Source of the DNA: Marinilabilia rubra
Lineage (GTDB): Bacteria; Bacteroidota; Bacteroidia; Bacteroidales; Marinilabiliaceae
Reading direction: 5' to 3'
Length of the DNA: 64,000 bases
Assembly (NCBI RefSeq): GCF_003121985.1
Contig: NZ_QEWP01000009.1
Span: forward strand, 1 to 64,000
Part shown: piece by piece, positions 26,468 to 36,202 of the stretch
Position numbering within the stretch: the stretch's first letter is position 1
Layout of the letters: the number at the start of each line of letters is the position of its first letter
Notes under the pieces: model-generated
What the model saw: the letters and a program-made list of their open reading frames with translations, nothing else
Told to the model about the DNA's origin: nothing
Database searches by the model: none
Program-made: the position numbers and the translations under genes

Positions 26468-29179
26468 TTATTGCTCACGTGCAGCTGCCTGAGCTGCTGC
26501 CAAGCGTGCGATAGGCACACGATATGGAGAACAACTTACATAGTTCATCCCTGTACGGTGGCAGAACTCAACAGAAGAGGGTTCCCCGCCGTGCTCACCA
26601 CAAATACCTACTTTCAGGTTATCATTGGCACCGCGACCAAGCTTGGTTCCGGTCTGAACAAGTTGACCAACACCTTCCTGATCCAACACCTGGAAAGGAT
26701 CATCTTTAAGAACACCTTTTTCAAGATAAATTGGCAGGAATTTACCGGCATCGTCACGAGAATAACCGAAGGTCATCTGCGTAAGGTCATTGGTTCCGAA
26801 TGAGAAGAAATCAGCTTCTTTGGCAATTTCGTTAGCCGTAAGAGCTGCACGAGGAATCTCGATCATGGTACCTACCAGGTAATCGATCTTATCACCACGT
26901 TCTTTAAACACAGCCTTTGCAGTAGCATTGATAATTTCAGCCTGCATCCTAAACTCTTTAACGGTTCCAATAAGAGGCACCATGATTTCAGGACGGGCAT
27001 CCACGCCTTTTTTCTTGAGATTAAGCGCTGCCTCGATAATGGCACGTGCCTGCATCTCGGTAATCTCAGGATAAGTGATTCCCAAACGACAACCACGATG
27101 TCCCAACATGGGGTTGAATTCTTCCAGATCAGCAACAGTATTGCGAATTTGCTCGATGGGCACTCCCATTTCCTCTGCCAAAGATTTCTGAGTAGCCTGT
27201 TGGTGAGGCACAAATTCGTGCAATGGTGGATCTAACAAACGAACTGTCACACCGTATCCGGCCATAGCTTCGAAGATACCTTCAAAATCCTCACGCTGAT
27301 AAGGCAACAATTTGGCAAGTGCTTTCTTACGCCCTTCTACCGTTGAAGAAAGAATCATCTCACGCATTGCTTTGATACGCTCTCCTTCAAAGAACATGTG
27401 CTCAGTACGGCAAAGTCCGATACCTTTAGCACCGAAGTCACGGGCAACTTTAGCATCATTTGGAGAATCGGCATTGGTCCGAACACTCATTGTGGCAAAC
27501 TTATCAGAAATCTCCATGATCAAACCAAAGTCACCGCTCAAATCCGGTTTACGGGTTTCAACTTTCCCTTCGTAAACTTCACCGGTTGAACCGTTAAGAG
27601 AAATCCAGTCACCCTCCTTGTAAGTTTTTCCATCGATGGTCATGGTACGAGCACGGTAGTCGAGCTTTACATTACCCGCTCCTGACACACAACATTTACC
27701 CATTCCGCGTGCAACCACAGCAGCGTGAGAAGTCATACCACCACGAGCTGTCAGAATACCGCGAGCCACATTCATACCTTCAAGGTCTTCAGGAGAAGTC
27801 TCAGTACGAACCAGGATGGACTTTTCGAACTTAGTAGCTTCATCAGCAAAGAAAACAACCTGACCGGTAGCAGCACCAGGAGATGCAGGAAGTCCTTTGG
27901 CCAATACTTTGGCAGAACGGATCGCTACTGAGTCAAAAACAGGGTGTAACAACTCATCAAGTTTACCGGGCTCAAGACGAAGCAAAGCAGTTTTTTCATC
28001 TATGAATTTATCACGATACATATCCATCGCAATTTTCACCATAGCAGCACCGGTACGTTTTCCGTTACGGGTTTGCAACAACCAGAGCTTGCCTTCCTGA
28101 ATGGTAAACTCAAGATCCTGCATATCTTTATAGTGATTCTCAAGTTTCCTCTGAACTTCAAATAGTTCTTTGTAAAGTTCGGGCATAGTTTCTTCGAGAG
28201 AAGGGAATTTACTTGAGCGCTCTTCTTCAGAAATACCCTGGAGTTTGGCCCAACGCTTACTTCCTTCAAGAGTAATTTCCTGTGGGGTGCGGATACCTGC
28301 TACAACATCTTCACCCTGTGCGTTAATCAGGTATTCGCCATTGAAAATATTTTCGCCTGTGGCAGCATCACGTGAGAATGCCACACCGGTTGCTGAAGTA
28401 TCGCCCATGTTTCCGAATACCATGGCCTGAACATTCACAGCAGTTCCCCACTCGTCAGGAATACCATTCAAACGACGATAGTAAACAGCACGACTATTGG
28501 TCCAACTGTCAAATACAGCGGCAACTGCTCCCCACAACTGCTCGTAAGCATCAACAGGAAAATCCTTTCCGGTGCGTTTTTTAACAGCATCTTTGAATTT
28601 CTGTACAAGGCTTTTCAGATCCTCAACAGTGAATTGGGTATCAAGTTCAATACCTTTCTCTTCTTTCACTTTTTCCATGATTTCCTCAAAAGGATCGGAA
28701 TCTTCTTTTGATTCTGGTTTGAGGCCCATTACCACATCACCGTACATTTGGATAAAACGACGGTATGAGTCCCATGCAAATCGATCATTACCGGTTTTTT
28801 TAGCCATTCCTTCTACTACTTCGTCGTTCAGACCAAGGTTAAGAATAGTATCCATCATACCTGGCATAGAGGCACGAGCTCCTGAACGAACAGAAACCAA
28901 CAAAGGGTTTTCATTGTCACCAAATTTGGTTCCGGTCTGCTCCTCAACCTGAGCAATGGCCTTCTCAACTTCGTCTTTAAGAAGTTCAACCACTTTATCG
29001 TGACCTAACTCATTGTACTCCGTACAAACATCGGTGGTGATCGTAAAACCCGGAGGTACAGGCACTCCAATAAGATTCATCTCGGCAAGGTTGGCACCTT
29101 TACCTCCAAGGAGCTCCTTCATACCAGCTTTACCCTCGGCTTTTCCGTTTCCAAATGTGTAAACACGCTTTTCACTCAT
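26468..29179 (-). CDS. ppdK: Pyruvate, phosphate dikinase
   Basis: 903 aa, full length. The N-terminal ATP-grasp domain starts YTFGNGKAEGKAGMKELLGGKGANLAEM. The central swivelling domain carries the catalytic His in GGMTSHAAVVARGMGK, and the C-terminal PEP/pyruvate TIM barrel ends with GICGEHGGEPSS, including the catalytic Cys. It interconverts pyruvate + ATP + Pi with PEP + AMP + PPi, linking to the PFOR encoded nearby. Monocistronic, with its own terminator. Codon use is more GC-rich than its neighbours, as expected of a highly expressed core gene. Confidence 0.98.
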   Translation of the reverse strand: MSEKRVYTFGNGKAEGKAGMKELLGGKGANLAEMNLIGVPVPPGFTITTDVCTEYNELGHDKVVELLKDEVEKAIAQVEEQTGTKFGDNENPLLVSVRSGARASMPGMMDTILNLGLNDEVVEGMAKKTGNDRFAWDSYRRFIQMYGDVVMGLKPESKEDSDPFEEIMEKVKEEKGIELDTQFTVEDLKSLVQKFKDAVKKRTGKDFPVDAYEQLWGAVAAVFDSWTNSRAVYYRRLNGIPDEWGTAVNVQAMVFGNMGDTSATGVAFSRDAATGENIFNGEYLINAQGEDVVAGIRTPQEITLEGSKRWAKLQGISEEERSSKFPSLEETMPELYKELFEVQRKLENHYKDMQDLEFTIQEGKLWLLQTRNGKRTGAAMVKIAMDMYRDKFIDEKTALLRLEPGKLDELLHPVFDSVAIRSAKVLAKGLPASPGAATGQVVFFADEATKFEKSILVRTETSPEDLEGMNVARGILTARGGMTSHAAVVARGMGKCCVSGAGNVKLDYRARTMTIDGKTYKEGDWISLNGSTGEVYEGKVETRKPDLSGDFGLIMEISDKFATMSVRTNADSPNDAKVARDFGAKGIGLCRTEHMFFEGERIKAMREMILSSTVEGRKKALAKLLPYQREDFEGIFEAMAGYGVTVRLLDPPLHEFVPHQQATQKSLAEEMGVPIEQIRNTVADLEEFNPMLGHRGCRLGITYPEITEMQARAIIEAALNLKKKGVDARPEIMVPLIGTVKEFRMQAEIINATAKAVFKERGDKIDYLVGTMIEIPRAALTANEIAKEADFFSFGTNDLTQMTFGYSRDDAGKFLPIYLEKGVLKDDPFQVLDQEGVGQLVQTGTKLGRGANDNLKVGICGEHGGEPSSVEFCHRTGMNYVSCSPYRVPIARLAAAQAAAREQ

Positions 29180-29558
29180 AATTGCTTTTTTTGTAATGTT
29201 TTATGATTAAAGCCTAATAATTTTTTAATTCACGGCCCTAAAATTAATTAAATTTCTATCGTTTTTTCAACATTTTAAGACATTAGATTTCTTTTATTAG
29301 GTTTTTTTAAAACCTACTCCTATATCTGACTGCAAATGGTATGGTGAACCAGGCCTAAGAACAAACGACCTATACAGCCTTACAATTCAACACATAAACA
29401 AGAATAATCAACCCCACACTAACAAACTAATTCGTCAAAACACAACAATAATGGTCCCTGACCATTTTTTTAAAGCCCAATAATTTATTCAAAAAATTCA
29501 TAAAAAAACCGGCCTGTTTTTTAATCAGCCCGGTTTTTTTTCAATTCTTTGCTACGAA
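29180..29558. other. Intergenic region upstream of ppdK
   Basis: 379 bp. The right end holds the PyrD-like gene terminator (29502-29540). The remainder should contain the ppdK promoter but is AT-rich with no clear TTTG / TAnnTTTG pair. No gene is supported. Confidence 0.5.
29502..29540 (-). terminator. Intrinsic terminator after the PyrD-like gene
   Basis: AAAAAAACCGG (29502-29512) pairs with CCGGTTTTTTT (29530-29540), extended by CTG/CAG beyond one mismatch. The A/T-tracts make it potentially bidirectional. It lies 18 bp beyond the stop at 29559. Confidence 0.8.
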
Positions 29559-30569
29559 TTACCGCATTGGATATTTCTTAAAATACTCTTTCCCTTTCAT
29601 CAAGAAATCAACATACTGCCCTCTCTTATAGGCAAATGGCTCAGTTATCCGGCTATGGGCCATTTTCCCTTTGAAGTCATCAATGGACTGGTAACCTTTT
29701 TCCTTCATCCATTCTGCCAGTTCATCCAGCATCTTAGTAATTTGGTCGGCCCCGTTTCGATAAATGGTACTAACAACCTGAGCAACGTCGGCTCCGGCCA
29801 GAAGCGCTGCAATAAAGTCTTCTCCATCAAGAATCCCGGTATTGGCTGCTAAATTTGCATGAATGCGTCCGTGTAACAACCCAATATAGCGAAGAGCCAG
29901 ACGACTATCCCCTTTATGACTCAAGTTATAAGGCATTTCAAAGCTTTCCTGCCAGATATTGATATCAGGCTGAAATAAGCGGTTAAACAACACCAAACCA
30001 TCGGCACCATCTTCTGCCAAACGGTTAATAAACTCCAAAGCATTAGTGTAGAAAGGACTCAGCTTTACTGAAATTGGAATATCAATCTTTCGCTTAACTC
30101 TTTTCAGAATCTCAATACGGTTCTGTTCGATTTCCTGCGGTGTTTTGTTAGGATCGGTAATGGTACTGTAAAAGTTAATTTCCAGTCCGTCGACTCCGGT
30201 TGATGCCAATTGCTCGGCATATTCTTCCCATGTCTGATCATAGATACAATTAAGACTAGCTATAACCGGAACAGAGACCGATTCTTTAAGTTCCTTAACT
30301 GCCATGAGATGAGCCCTGGGGCCCGAATGTTCAACCTTGGGAAAGAGATCGATCATTTCGGCATGCCGGTCATCATATTCATGAAGATCTTCCTCAAGCT
30401 CTGCAGCCTCAAGGTTAATTTGCTCCTCAAAAAGAGATTTGTAAACAATGGCGGACGCACCTGCTTCTTCAAGTTTTTTTACCATCTTTTTGTCGGTTAC
30501 CAGATTACTGGCTCCAACTACTAAAGGGTTTTTAAGGGGAATCCCCATGTAATGCGTAGATAAGTCCAT
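29559..30569 (-). CDS. Dihydroorotate-dehydrogenase-like flavoprotein
   Basis: 336 aa, an FMN-type TIM barrel of the PyrD superfamily: MGIPLKNPLVVGASNLVTDKK at the start, VDGLEINFYS, DIPISVKLSPF, and GADGLVLFNR near the phosphate site. The active-site loop ASLNCIYDQTW and the shortened central region differ from true class 1 PyrD, so it is probably not the pyrimidine enzyme. Such PyrD-like proteins commonly lie near pyruvate oxidoreductase genes in anaerobic Bacteroidota. It has its own terminator and is separated by 373 bp from PFOR. Substrate unknown. Confidence 0.8.
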   Translation of the reverse strand: MDLSTHYMGIPLKNPLVVGASNLVTDKKMVKKLEEAGASAIVYKSLFEEQINLEAAELEEDLHEYDDRHAEMIDLFPKVEHSGPRAHLMAVKELKESVSVPVIASLNCIYDQTWEEYAEQLASTGVDGLEINFYSTITDPNKTPQEIEQNRIEILKRVKRKIDIPISVKLSPFYTNALEFINRLAEDGADGLVLFNRLFQPDINIWQESFEMPYNLSHKGDSRLALRYIGLLHGRIHANLAANTGILDGEDFIAALLAGADVAQVVSTIYRNGADQITKMLDELAEWMKEKGYQSIDDFKGKMAHSRITEPFAYKRGQYVDFLMKGKEYFKKYPMR

Positions 30570-30942
30570 ATTTCCAGGGTCTGTTTTTATGGTTATTAAA
30601 TCTGAGAGTTACTTTATTAACATATTCAAAGGCTTTTTTGTTGAAAAAAGCATAATAATTAACAGGGGCCAAATAGAATTAAAAACACAACAAACTTCAA
30701 TTCCCTTGAAAACAAGAATCTATCTTTTTTAGATTCATGACAATTAGGAGTTTAATAAAACATTCAAAATCTCCCCCCAATAATACCTCCCAAAGTAAGC
30801 TACTTTCGTTTCAATTTTAAATAAAACAAATCATTCACAATTTAGCAAAGCTATCCCAACAAATCAACTGCAAATTTTTATCACTAAAAAAGGGCAGCTC
30901 CGGAACCGGAGCTGCCCTTCAAAGGACTATAATGATTACTTA
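30570..30942. other. Intergenic region between the PyrD-like gene and PFOR
   Basis: 373 bp, very AT-rich. It contains the PFOR terminator at its right end and presumably the promoter of the PyrD-like gene at its left end, which I could not identify. No gene is supported. Confidence 0.5.
30886..30917 (-). terminator. Intrinsic terminator after PFOR
   Basis: A perfect 12-bp stem, GGGCAGCTCCGG (30892-30903) with CCGGAGCTGCCC (30906-30917), two-base loop, followed on the minus strand by TTTTTT. It lies 25 bp after the stop codon. Confidence 0.93.
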
Positions 30943-33900
30943 TTATTCAGCATCGTATGCCATAGCTGCAAAGCGCTGGTACGTATTGTAACGCCACTTT
31001 GCATTATCCTGAGCTGCCTTGAAAAGCTCTTCCGCCTGTTCGGGGAATGATTTCATAAGGGCAGTATAACGAACCTCGCCTTTCAGGAAGTTCTGGAATT
31101 TATCCCAGTCGGGTTCTTTAGAATCCATAACAAATGGGTTCTTTCCTTCAGCCTCAAGCAATGGGTTGTAACGGAACAAGTGCCAGTAACCACACTCAAC
31201 AGCTTTTTTAGACTCTTCCTGCGATGCTCCCATACCACCTTTCAACCCATGATTGATACATGGAGAGTAAGCGATAATAATAGAAGGACCAGGATAAGCT
31301 TCTGCCTCCTTAAGCGCTTTGAAGTATTGGTTCTGATTAGCTCCCATTGCCACCTGGGCAACATAAACGTATCCATAAGTAGTGGCCATCAAACCAAGAT
31401 CTTTCTTGCGAATTTGTTTACCTGCGGCAGCAAACTTGGCAACTGCACCAACCGGAGTTGACTTGGAAGCCTGACCTCCAGTATTGGAGTAAACCTCGGT
31501 ATCCATAACCAGGATATTGATATCGCGACCTGAAGCAATCACGTGATCCAATCCACCGTAACCGATGTCATATGCCCATCCGTCACCACCGAATACCCAA
31601 ACGGATTTTTTCACCAGGTAATCTTTAATGGCAAGGATTTCTTTGGCAACAGCATGTTTCTCATTCTCCAGAGCTTTAACAACTGCATTGGATACTTCAC
31701 GGGTCTTTTCTCCGTCTTCTTTAGCCTCAATCCATGCTTCAAAAGCAGCTTTGGTATCAGCAGCTACCTCAGACAAACTTTCAGTCATCAGACGTTCGAT
31801 ACGATCACGAAGTTTGTCAACACCAACAGCCATACCCATTCCGTACTCAGCATTGTCTTCAAACAATGAGTTGGCCCAGGCAGGTCCGTGACCGTTTTTA
31901 TCGGTACAGTAAGGAGTAGCAGGGGCAGAACCACCATAGATAGAAGAACAGCCAGTTGCATTGGCAACCATCATACGATCACCGTAAAGCTGGGTGATCA
32001 ATTTGATATAAGGCGTTTCACCACAACCGGCACAAGCCCCCGAAAACTCAAACAATGGCTGTGCGAACTGAGATGCCTTAAGATTGGTTGACTTGGGTGT
32101 AATATTATCTTTAATAGATACTTTCTCAGACATGTAATCCCAACGCTCTGTTTCTTGCATCTGAGAATCAAGCGGCTTCATGATCAAAGACTTTTGCTTG
32201 GAAGGACAAACATCAGCACAGTTTCCACAACCGGTACAGTCAAGCACACTTACCTGAATGCGGAATTGCAGTCCGGCAAAAGCTTTTCCGTTGGCCTTTT
32301 TAGCTTCAGTACCCTCAGGCGCATTGGCCAGCTCTTCTTCATCCAATAAGAATGGACGGATACAAGCATGAGGACAAACATATGCACATTGGTTACACTG
32401 GATACAGTTGTCCATCTGCCATTCAGGAACATCTACAGCAATACCGCGCTTCTCGTAAGCTGTAGTTCCTGCAGGGAAGGTACCATCTTCGCGGCCTTTA
32501 AAAGCACTTACCGGAAGATCGTCTCCTTTTTGAGCATTAATAGGGAATACAATATTACTGATGAATTCAGGCACCTGTTTTCCGTTCGAAGCTGCTTCAG
32601 GCTGAACCTTGGTCCAATCTGCAGGAACTTCAATTTTAGTTACGTTACCACCTTCTTCAACAGCCTTAAAGTTCATATATACGATGTCTTCACCTTTTTT
32701 TGAGAAAGACTTAACGATGAACTTCTTCATTTCTTCAACAGCCTGGTCGTAAGGTATCACTTCAGCAATCTTAAAGAAAGCGGACTGCATGATTGTGTTG
32801 GTGCGGTTACCCAAACCAATTTCCTGTGCAATCTTAGTGGCATTGATGATGTAGAACTTAATGTCATTCTCAGCCATGTACTTCTTCATATCGGCCGGAA
32901 TCTTGTTCTTGGTTTCTTCTTCGTCCCAAATACTGTTGAGCAGGAATGTACCTCCTTTTTTAAGCCCTTTAAGCATGTCGTATTTGCCCAGATATGAAGG
33001 AACGTGACAAGCAACAAAGTCGGGAGTATTCACCAGGTAGGGTGAGCGGATTATTTCGTCACCAAAACGGAGGTGAGAAATGGTAATACCACCGGATTTT
33101 TTAGAGTCGTAAGCGAAGTAAGCCTGAGCAGACTTATCGGTATTTTCACCAATAATCTTAATAGAGTTTTTGTTGGCACCTACAGTTCCGTCAGATCCCA
33201 AACCATAGAATTTACCAGCGAAAGTACCTTTTGGTGCAAGGTCAATCTCTTCCTTCAATGGAAGTGACTTGAATGTCACATCGTCAACGATACCTACGGT
33301 AAAGTCATTCTTTGGCTCATTCATTTTCAGATTTTCAAATACTGAAACGATCTGAGCCGGAGTAGTGTCTTTTGAAGAAAGACCATAACGTCCACCAACA
33401 ACAACAGGGGCATCTTCTTTACCATAGAAAAGGTCACGAATATCAAGATAAAGAGGATTACCGTTTGCTCCAGGTTCTTTAGTACGGTCAAGAACTGCAA
33501 TGCGTTTGGTGCTTTTTGGAAAAGCTTCGAAGAAATATTTTGCTGAAAAAGGACGGTAAAGATGAACAGCGATCAATCCAACCTTCTCTCCCTGAGCATT
33601 CATGTAGTCAACAGTCTCTTTAATGGTATCGGTAACAGATCCCATTGCAACCACAATATGCTCAGCATCTTCTGCACCGTAATAGTCGAAAGGACGGTAC
33701 TTACGGCCGGTAATTTCAGAAATCTTATCCATGTATTCAGCAACCATATCAGGCACTGCATCATAGAAAGAGTTTGAAGCCTCACGCGACTGGAAGTAAA
33801 TATCAGGGTTCTGAGCTGTACCACGTGTAACCGGATGTTCAGGATTCAAAGCATTGTCACGGAACTTCTGCAAAGCATCGCGGTCAACCAGTTTGGCCAA

Positions 33901-34476
33901 CTCATCCTGATCAATGGCTTCAATTTTCTGAATTTCATGCGAGGTACGGAAACCATCGAAGAAGTGAAGGAAAGGAATGCGGCTTTCGATAGAGGCAAGG
34001 TGAGCAACTCCGGCAAGATCCATAACTTCCTGAACACTACCGGTTGCCAACATAGCAAACCCGGTTTGACGAGCAGACATAACGTCACTGTGATCGCCAA
34101 AGATAGAAAGTGCCTGGGCAGCCAAACTACGAGCACTCACGTGAAAAACGCCTGGAAGCAATTCACCGGAAATTTTGTACATGTTAGGGATCATCAGCAA
34201 TAACCCCTGAGAAGCCGTAAAAGTAGAAGTCAATGCTCCCGCTTGCAAAGATCCGTGTACAGCACCTGCTGCCCCAGCCTCTGATTGCATTTCTTCAACT
34301 TTTACAGTCTCTCCAAAAATGTTTTTCCGTCCGCTGGCCGCCCACTCATCAATGTTTTCGGCCATGTTCGATGACGGTGTAATGGGGTAGATAGCGGCTA
34401 CCTCACTGAACATATAAGCTACGTGAGATGCAGCATAGTTCCCATCACAGGTAATGAACTTTTTGTTTTTAACCAT
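30943..34476 (-). CDS. nifJ: Pyruvate:ferredoxin (flavodoxin) oxidoreductase
   Basis: 1177 aa, a full-length single-chain PFOR. Domain order: N-terminal pyrimidine-binding/transketolase part (CDGNYAASHVAYMFSEVAAIYPITPSS), domain II, gamma-type domain, two 4Fe-4S ferredoxin motifs CIQCNQCAYVC and CTGCGNCADVC (about residues 690-760), then the TPP domain with SGACAGCGETP and GDGWAYDIGYGG, DTEVYSNTGGQ. Oxidatively decarboxylates pyruvate to acetyl-CoA, reducing ferredoxin; expected in a fermentative anaerobe. It has an unusually good Shine-Dalgarno and its own terminator. Confidence 0.98.
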   Translation of the reverse strand: MVKNKKFITCDGNYAASHVAYMFSEVAAIYPITPSSNMAENIDEWAASGRKNIFGETVKVEEMQSEAGAAGAVHGSLQAGALTSTFTASQGLLLMIPNMYKISGELLPGVFHVSARSLAAQALSIFGDHSDVMSARQTGFAMLATGSVQEVMDLAGVAHLASIESRIPFLHFFDGFRTSHEIQKIEAIDQDELAKLVDRDALQKFRDNALNPEHPVTRGTAQNPDIYFQSREASNSFYDAVPDMVAEYMDKISEITGRKYRPFDYYGAEDAEHIVVAMGSVTDTIKETVDYMNAQGEKVGLIAVHLYRPFSAKYFFEAFPKSTKRIAVLDRTKEPGANGNPLYLDIRDLFYGKEDAPVVVGGRYGLSSKDTTPAQIVSVFENLKMNEPKNDFTVGIVDDVTFKSLPLKEEIDLAPKGTFAGKFYGLGSDGTVGANKNSIKIIGENTDKSAQAYFAYDSKKSGGITISHLRFGDEIIRSPYLVNTPDFVACHVPSYLGKYDMLKGLKKGGTFLLNSIWDEEETKNKIPADMKKYMAENDIKFYIINATKIAQEIGLGNRTNTIMQSAFFKIAEVIPYDQAVEEMKKFIVKSFSKKGEDIVYMNFKAVEEGGNVTKIEVPADWTKVQPEAASNGKQVPEFISNIVFPINAQKGDDLPVSAFKGREDGTFPAGTTAYEKRGIAVDVPEWQMDNCIQCNQCAYVCPHACIRPFLLDEEELANAPEGTEAKKANGKAFAGLQFRIQVSVLDCTGCGNCADVCPSKQKSLIMKPLDSQMQETERWDYMSEKVSIKDNITPKSTNLKASQFAQPLFEFSGACAGCGETPYIKLITQLYGDRMMVANATGCSSIYGGSAPATPYCTDKNGHGPAWANSLFEDNAEYGMGMAVGVDKLRDRIERLMTESLSEVAADTKAAFEAWIEAKEDGEKTREVSNAVVKALENEKHAVAKEILAIKDYLVKKSVWVFGGDGWAYDIGYGGLDHVIASGRDINILVMDTEVYSNTGGQASKSTPVGAVAKFAAAGKQIRKKDLGLMATTYGYVYVAQVAMGANQNQYFKALKEAEAYPGPSIIIAYSPCINHGLKGGMGASQEESKKAVECGYWHLFRYNPLLEAEGKNPFVMDSKEPDWDKFQNFLKGEVRYTALMKSFPEQAEELFKAAQDNAKWRYNTYQRFAAMAYDAE

Positions 34477-34485
34477 TTGTCTGTT

Positions 34486-34491
34486 CTCCTT
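34486..34491 (-). promoter_or_regulatory. Strong Shine-Dalgarno before PFOR
   Basis: Minus-strand AAGGAG lies 9 nt before the PFOR start codon. Recognisable Shine-Dalgarno sites are rare in this window, so this one fixes the PFOR start and fits high expression. Confidence 0.7.
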
Positions 34492-34589
34492 ATTGTTTAA
34501 AAAATCAGTTTATTTTTTTCACAGCCCGTATTCTGAGCTGTTCTGTCAACCACTTAATTTATTTTTCCAGGTTCCCGTGAGCATTTAGC

Positions 34590-35771
34590 TTAAAACAAAA
34601 AGCCAAACAACCATAGAGGAATCTGATTTCCGGATCCAATCTCGACCATATCACGGGCAAAATAACCTTTTTTGTTGCGGCTTTTCTTTTCAATATTGCG
34701 TCCGCCAATAAAAAACGGTTTGTCTCCATCCACTAAAAAGTCGGCATCGCTACTTTTATTTATCCGACTCAAATATCCTACCTGATTGTAGAAAAAGGTT
34801 TTATGCAACACATCCATTTCCACATCCCCTCTTGCTACAGAATAAACCAAATTGGGGTTTTGCATAAATACGCAAGCAGGTTTTTTAAGCGGATCAGCTT
34901 CCTCTTCATACAGCAAACTAACCAGTCGTCCCTGTTTGAGGTAATTCAGATAATTCATAATGGTTGCCCTGCTGGTTTCCACATCAATACTCAGCCTGCT
35001 GATATTTGGCTGAAAAGGGGCAGATTTGCCCACAATATAAAGCAATTTCCGCAATTTGGGAAGATATTTCAATTCAATCTGTTGCAGGTAACTGATGTCT
35101 ATTTCCAACACCAGATTGATGGTCTTAAGCAGATTTTCAAGATAATTGCGCTTTTCAAGGAAAAACGGATAATAACCATGATGCAAATAATCGGTGAAAT
35201 ATGCCAGTGGCCTTACCTTATCCACAATCTCCGAGGCAATGATCTCATGGTTATTGAGCAATTCATCAAAACTTACCGGCTTAAAATCATTACCGGTCTT
35301 AAGGTTAAGGAACTCCCTAAATGTAAACCCCTCAAGATTATACACCTTAGCACGATTGTCCAATTGTGAATTCTCTTCATCAAGCCGCATCAATGGCGAT
35401 CCACTGAAAACAATTTTCAAATCATCAAAATGGTCGTAACAATACTTAAGTTCCTCAGCCCAGTTTGGGTACTTATACACCTGATCAAGTATGAGAATTT
35501 TGCCCCCGGTCTTCCGGAATTCATCAGCAAAAGTAACAACACTGGTTTCGGCAAAATAAAGATTGTTCAGGTTGACATACAGGCAGGCCTTGTCATTGCC
35601 ATAATGGGTTTTGGCATAATCCAATAAGAAAGTCGTTTTCCCTACACCACGAGAGCCCTGAATACCAATAAGGCGATGTTCCCAGTCGATATACTCGAGC
35701 AAATACCGATTAACCTGAACATTCAGGTGATCCAGCAAATAACGGTGCGTTTTTATAAATGCCTGCATCAA
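34590..35771 (-). CDS. P-loop ATPase of the AAA_14 / DUF4143 type
   Basis: 393 aa. Walker A GIQGSRGVGKTTFLLDYAK at about residues 37-55, Walker B-like KILILDQVYKYPNW, and arginine-sensor region VFSGSPLMRLDE. The C-terminal half resembles the DUF4143 / winged-helix region, ending in a restriction-like patch (DADFLVDGDKPFFIGGRN). Such ATPases are widespread in Bacteroidota, often in several copies per genome, with no settled function. It stands alone between PFOR and the divergent membrane protein; no toxin or defence partner is visible. Confidence 0.85.
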   Translation of the reverse strand: MMQAFIKTHRYLLDHLNVQVNRYLLEYIDWEHRLIGIQGSRGVGKTTFLLDYAKTHYGNDKACLYVNLNNLYFAETSVVTFADEFRKTGGKILILDQVYKYPNWAEELKYCYDHFDDLKIVFSGSPLMRLDEENSQLDNRAKVYNLEGFTFREFLNLKTGNDFKPVSFDELLNNHEIIASEIVDKVRPLAYFTDYLHHGYYPFFLEKRNYLENLLKTINLVLEIDISYLQQIELKYLPKLRKLLYIVGKSAPFQPNISRLSIDVETSRATIMNYLNYLKQGRLVSLLYEEEADPLKKPACVFMQNPNLVYSVARGDVEMDVLHKTFFYNQVGYLSRINKSSDADFLVDGDKPFFIGGRNIEKKSRNKKGYFARDMVEIGSGNQIPLWLFGFLF

Positions 35772-36202
35772 AACAATTAGGTTTTGTTGGCAAATTTAAA
35801 CAATGCAACGAGCTTTTTGCAACTTGCAGATTACATTTTTTAGTCTTGTTTGTTATTTATATTTAGTAAAGATAAATGTAAAAGACTTCTCAAGGCCATG
35901 AAACCTTACTAAATCAAAAGCATCCTATTACCAAAGAAACAAAAGGATCCAAAAAACAAACTCGAAAACAATCCATGATTGGCCGCATCCAATAGTTGCC
36001 AATGTTTCTTTTTTTCGATATTTACACATCTTACATGGATTATCTTTTTATTAACAATCCGAAAAGCCTTATCCAAAAAAAAACATGATATTCATCACCA
36101 AAAACAAGTCATTCATCATTAATTACCCCCCCCATTATTTGTAAAAATGATTTTTTTTATCAATATTTGTAAAAGTAAAAATTACTCTTAAACTCAATAA
36201 TT
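35772..36202. other. AT-rich intergenic region before the O-ligase/TPR gene
   Basis: 431 bp between divergent genes, with no gene supported. It contains the candidate promoter at 36138-36169; the rest is AT-rich with no strong hairpin. Confidence 0.5.
36138..36169 (+). promoter_or_regulatory. Candidate promoter of the O-ligase/TPR gene
   Basis: TTTG (36138-36141), a 20-bp spacer, then AATATTTG (36162-36169), which differs from TAnnTTTG at one position. The predicted start is about 27 nt before the ATG at 36203. ATTTGTAAAA is directly repeated at 36136 and 36165. Confidence 0.45.

Noticed and set aside
34803-35369. A 188-codon open frame on the plus strand opposite the DUF4143-type ATPase
   Set aside because: It is fully antisense to a gene with clear motifs, has no recognisable domain and its composition is that of a shadow frame.
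34590-35771. ATPase as part of a defence or toxin system
   Set aside because: DUF4143-type ATPases are common and solitary in Bacteroidota; no partner gene or island boundary is visible.
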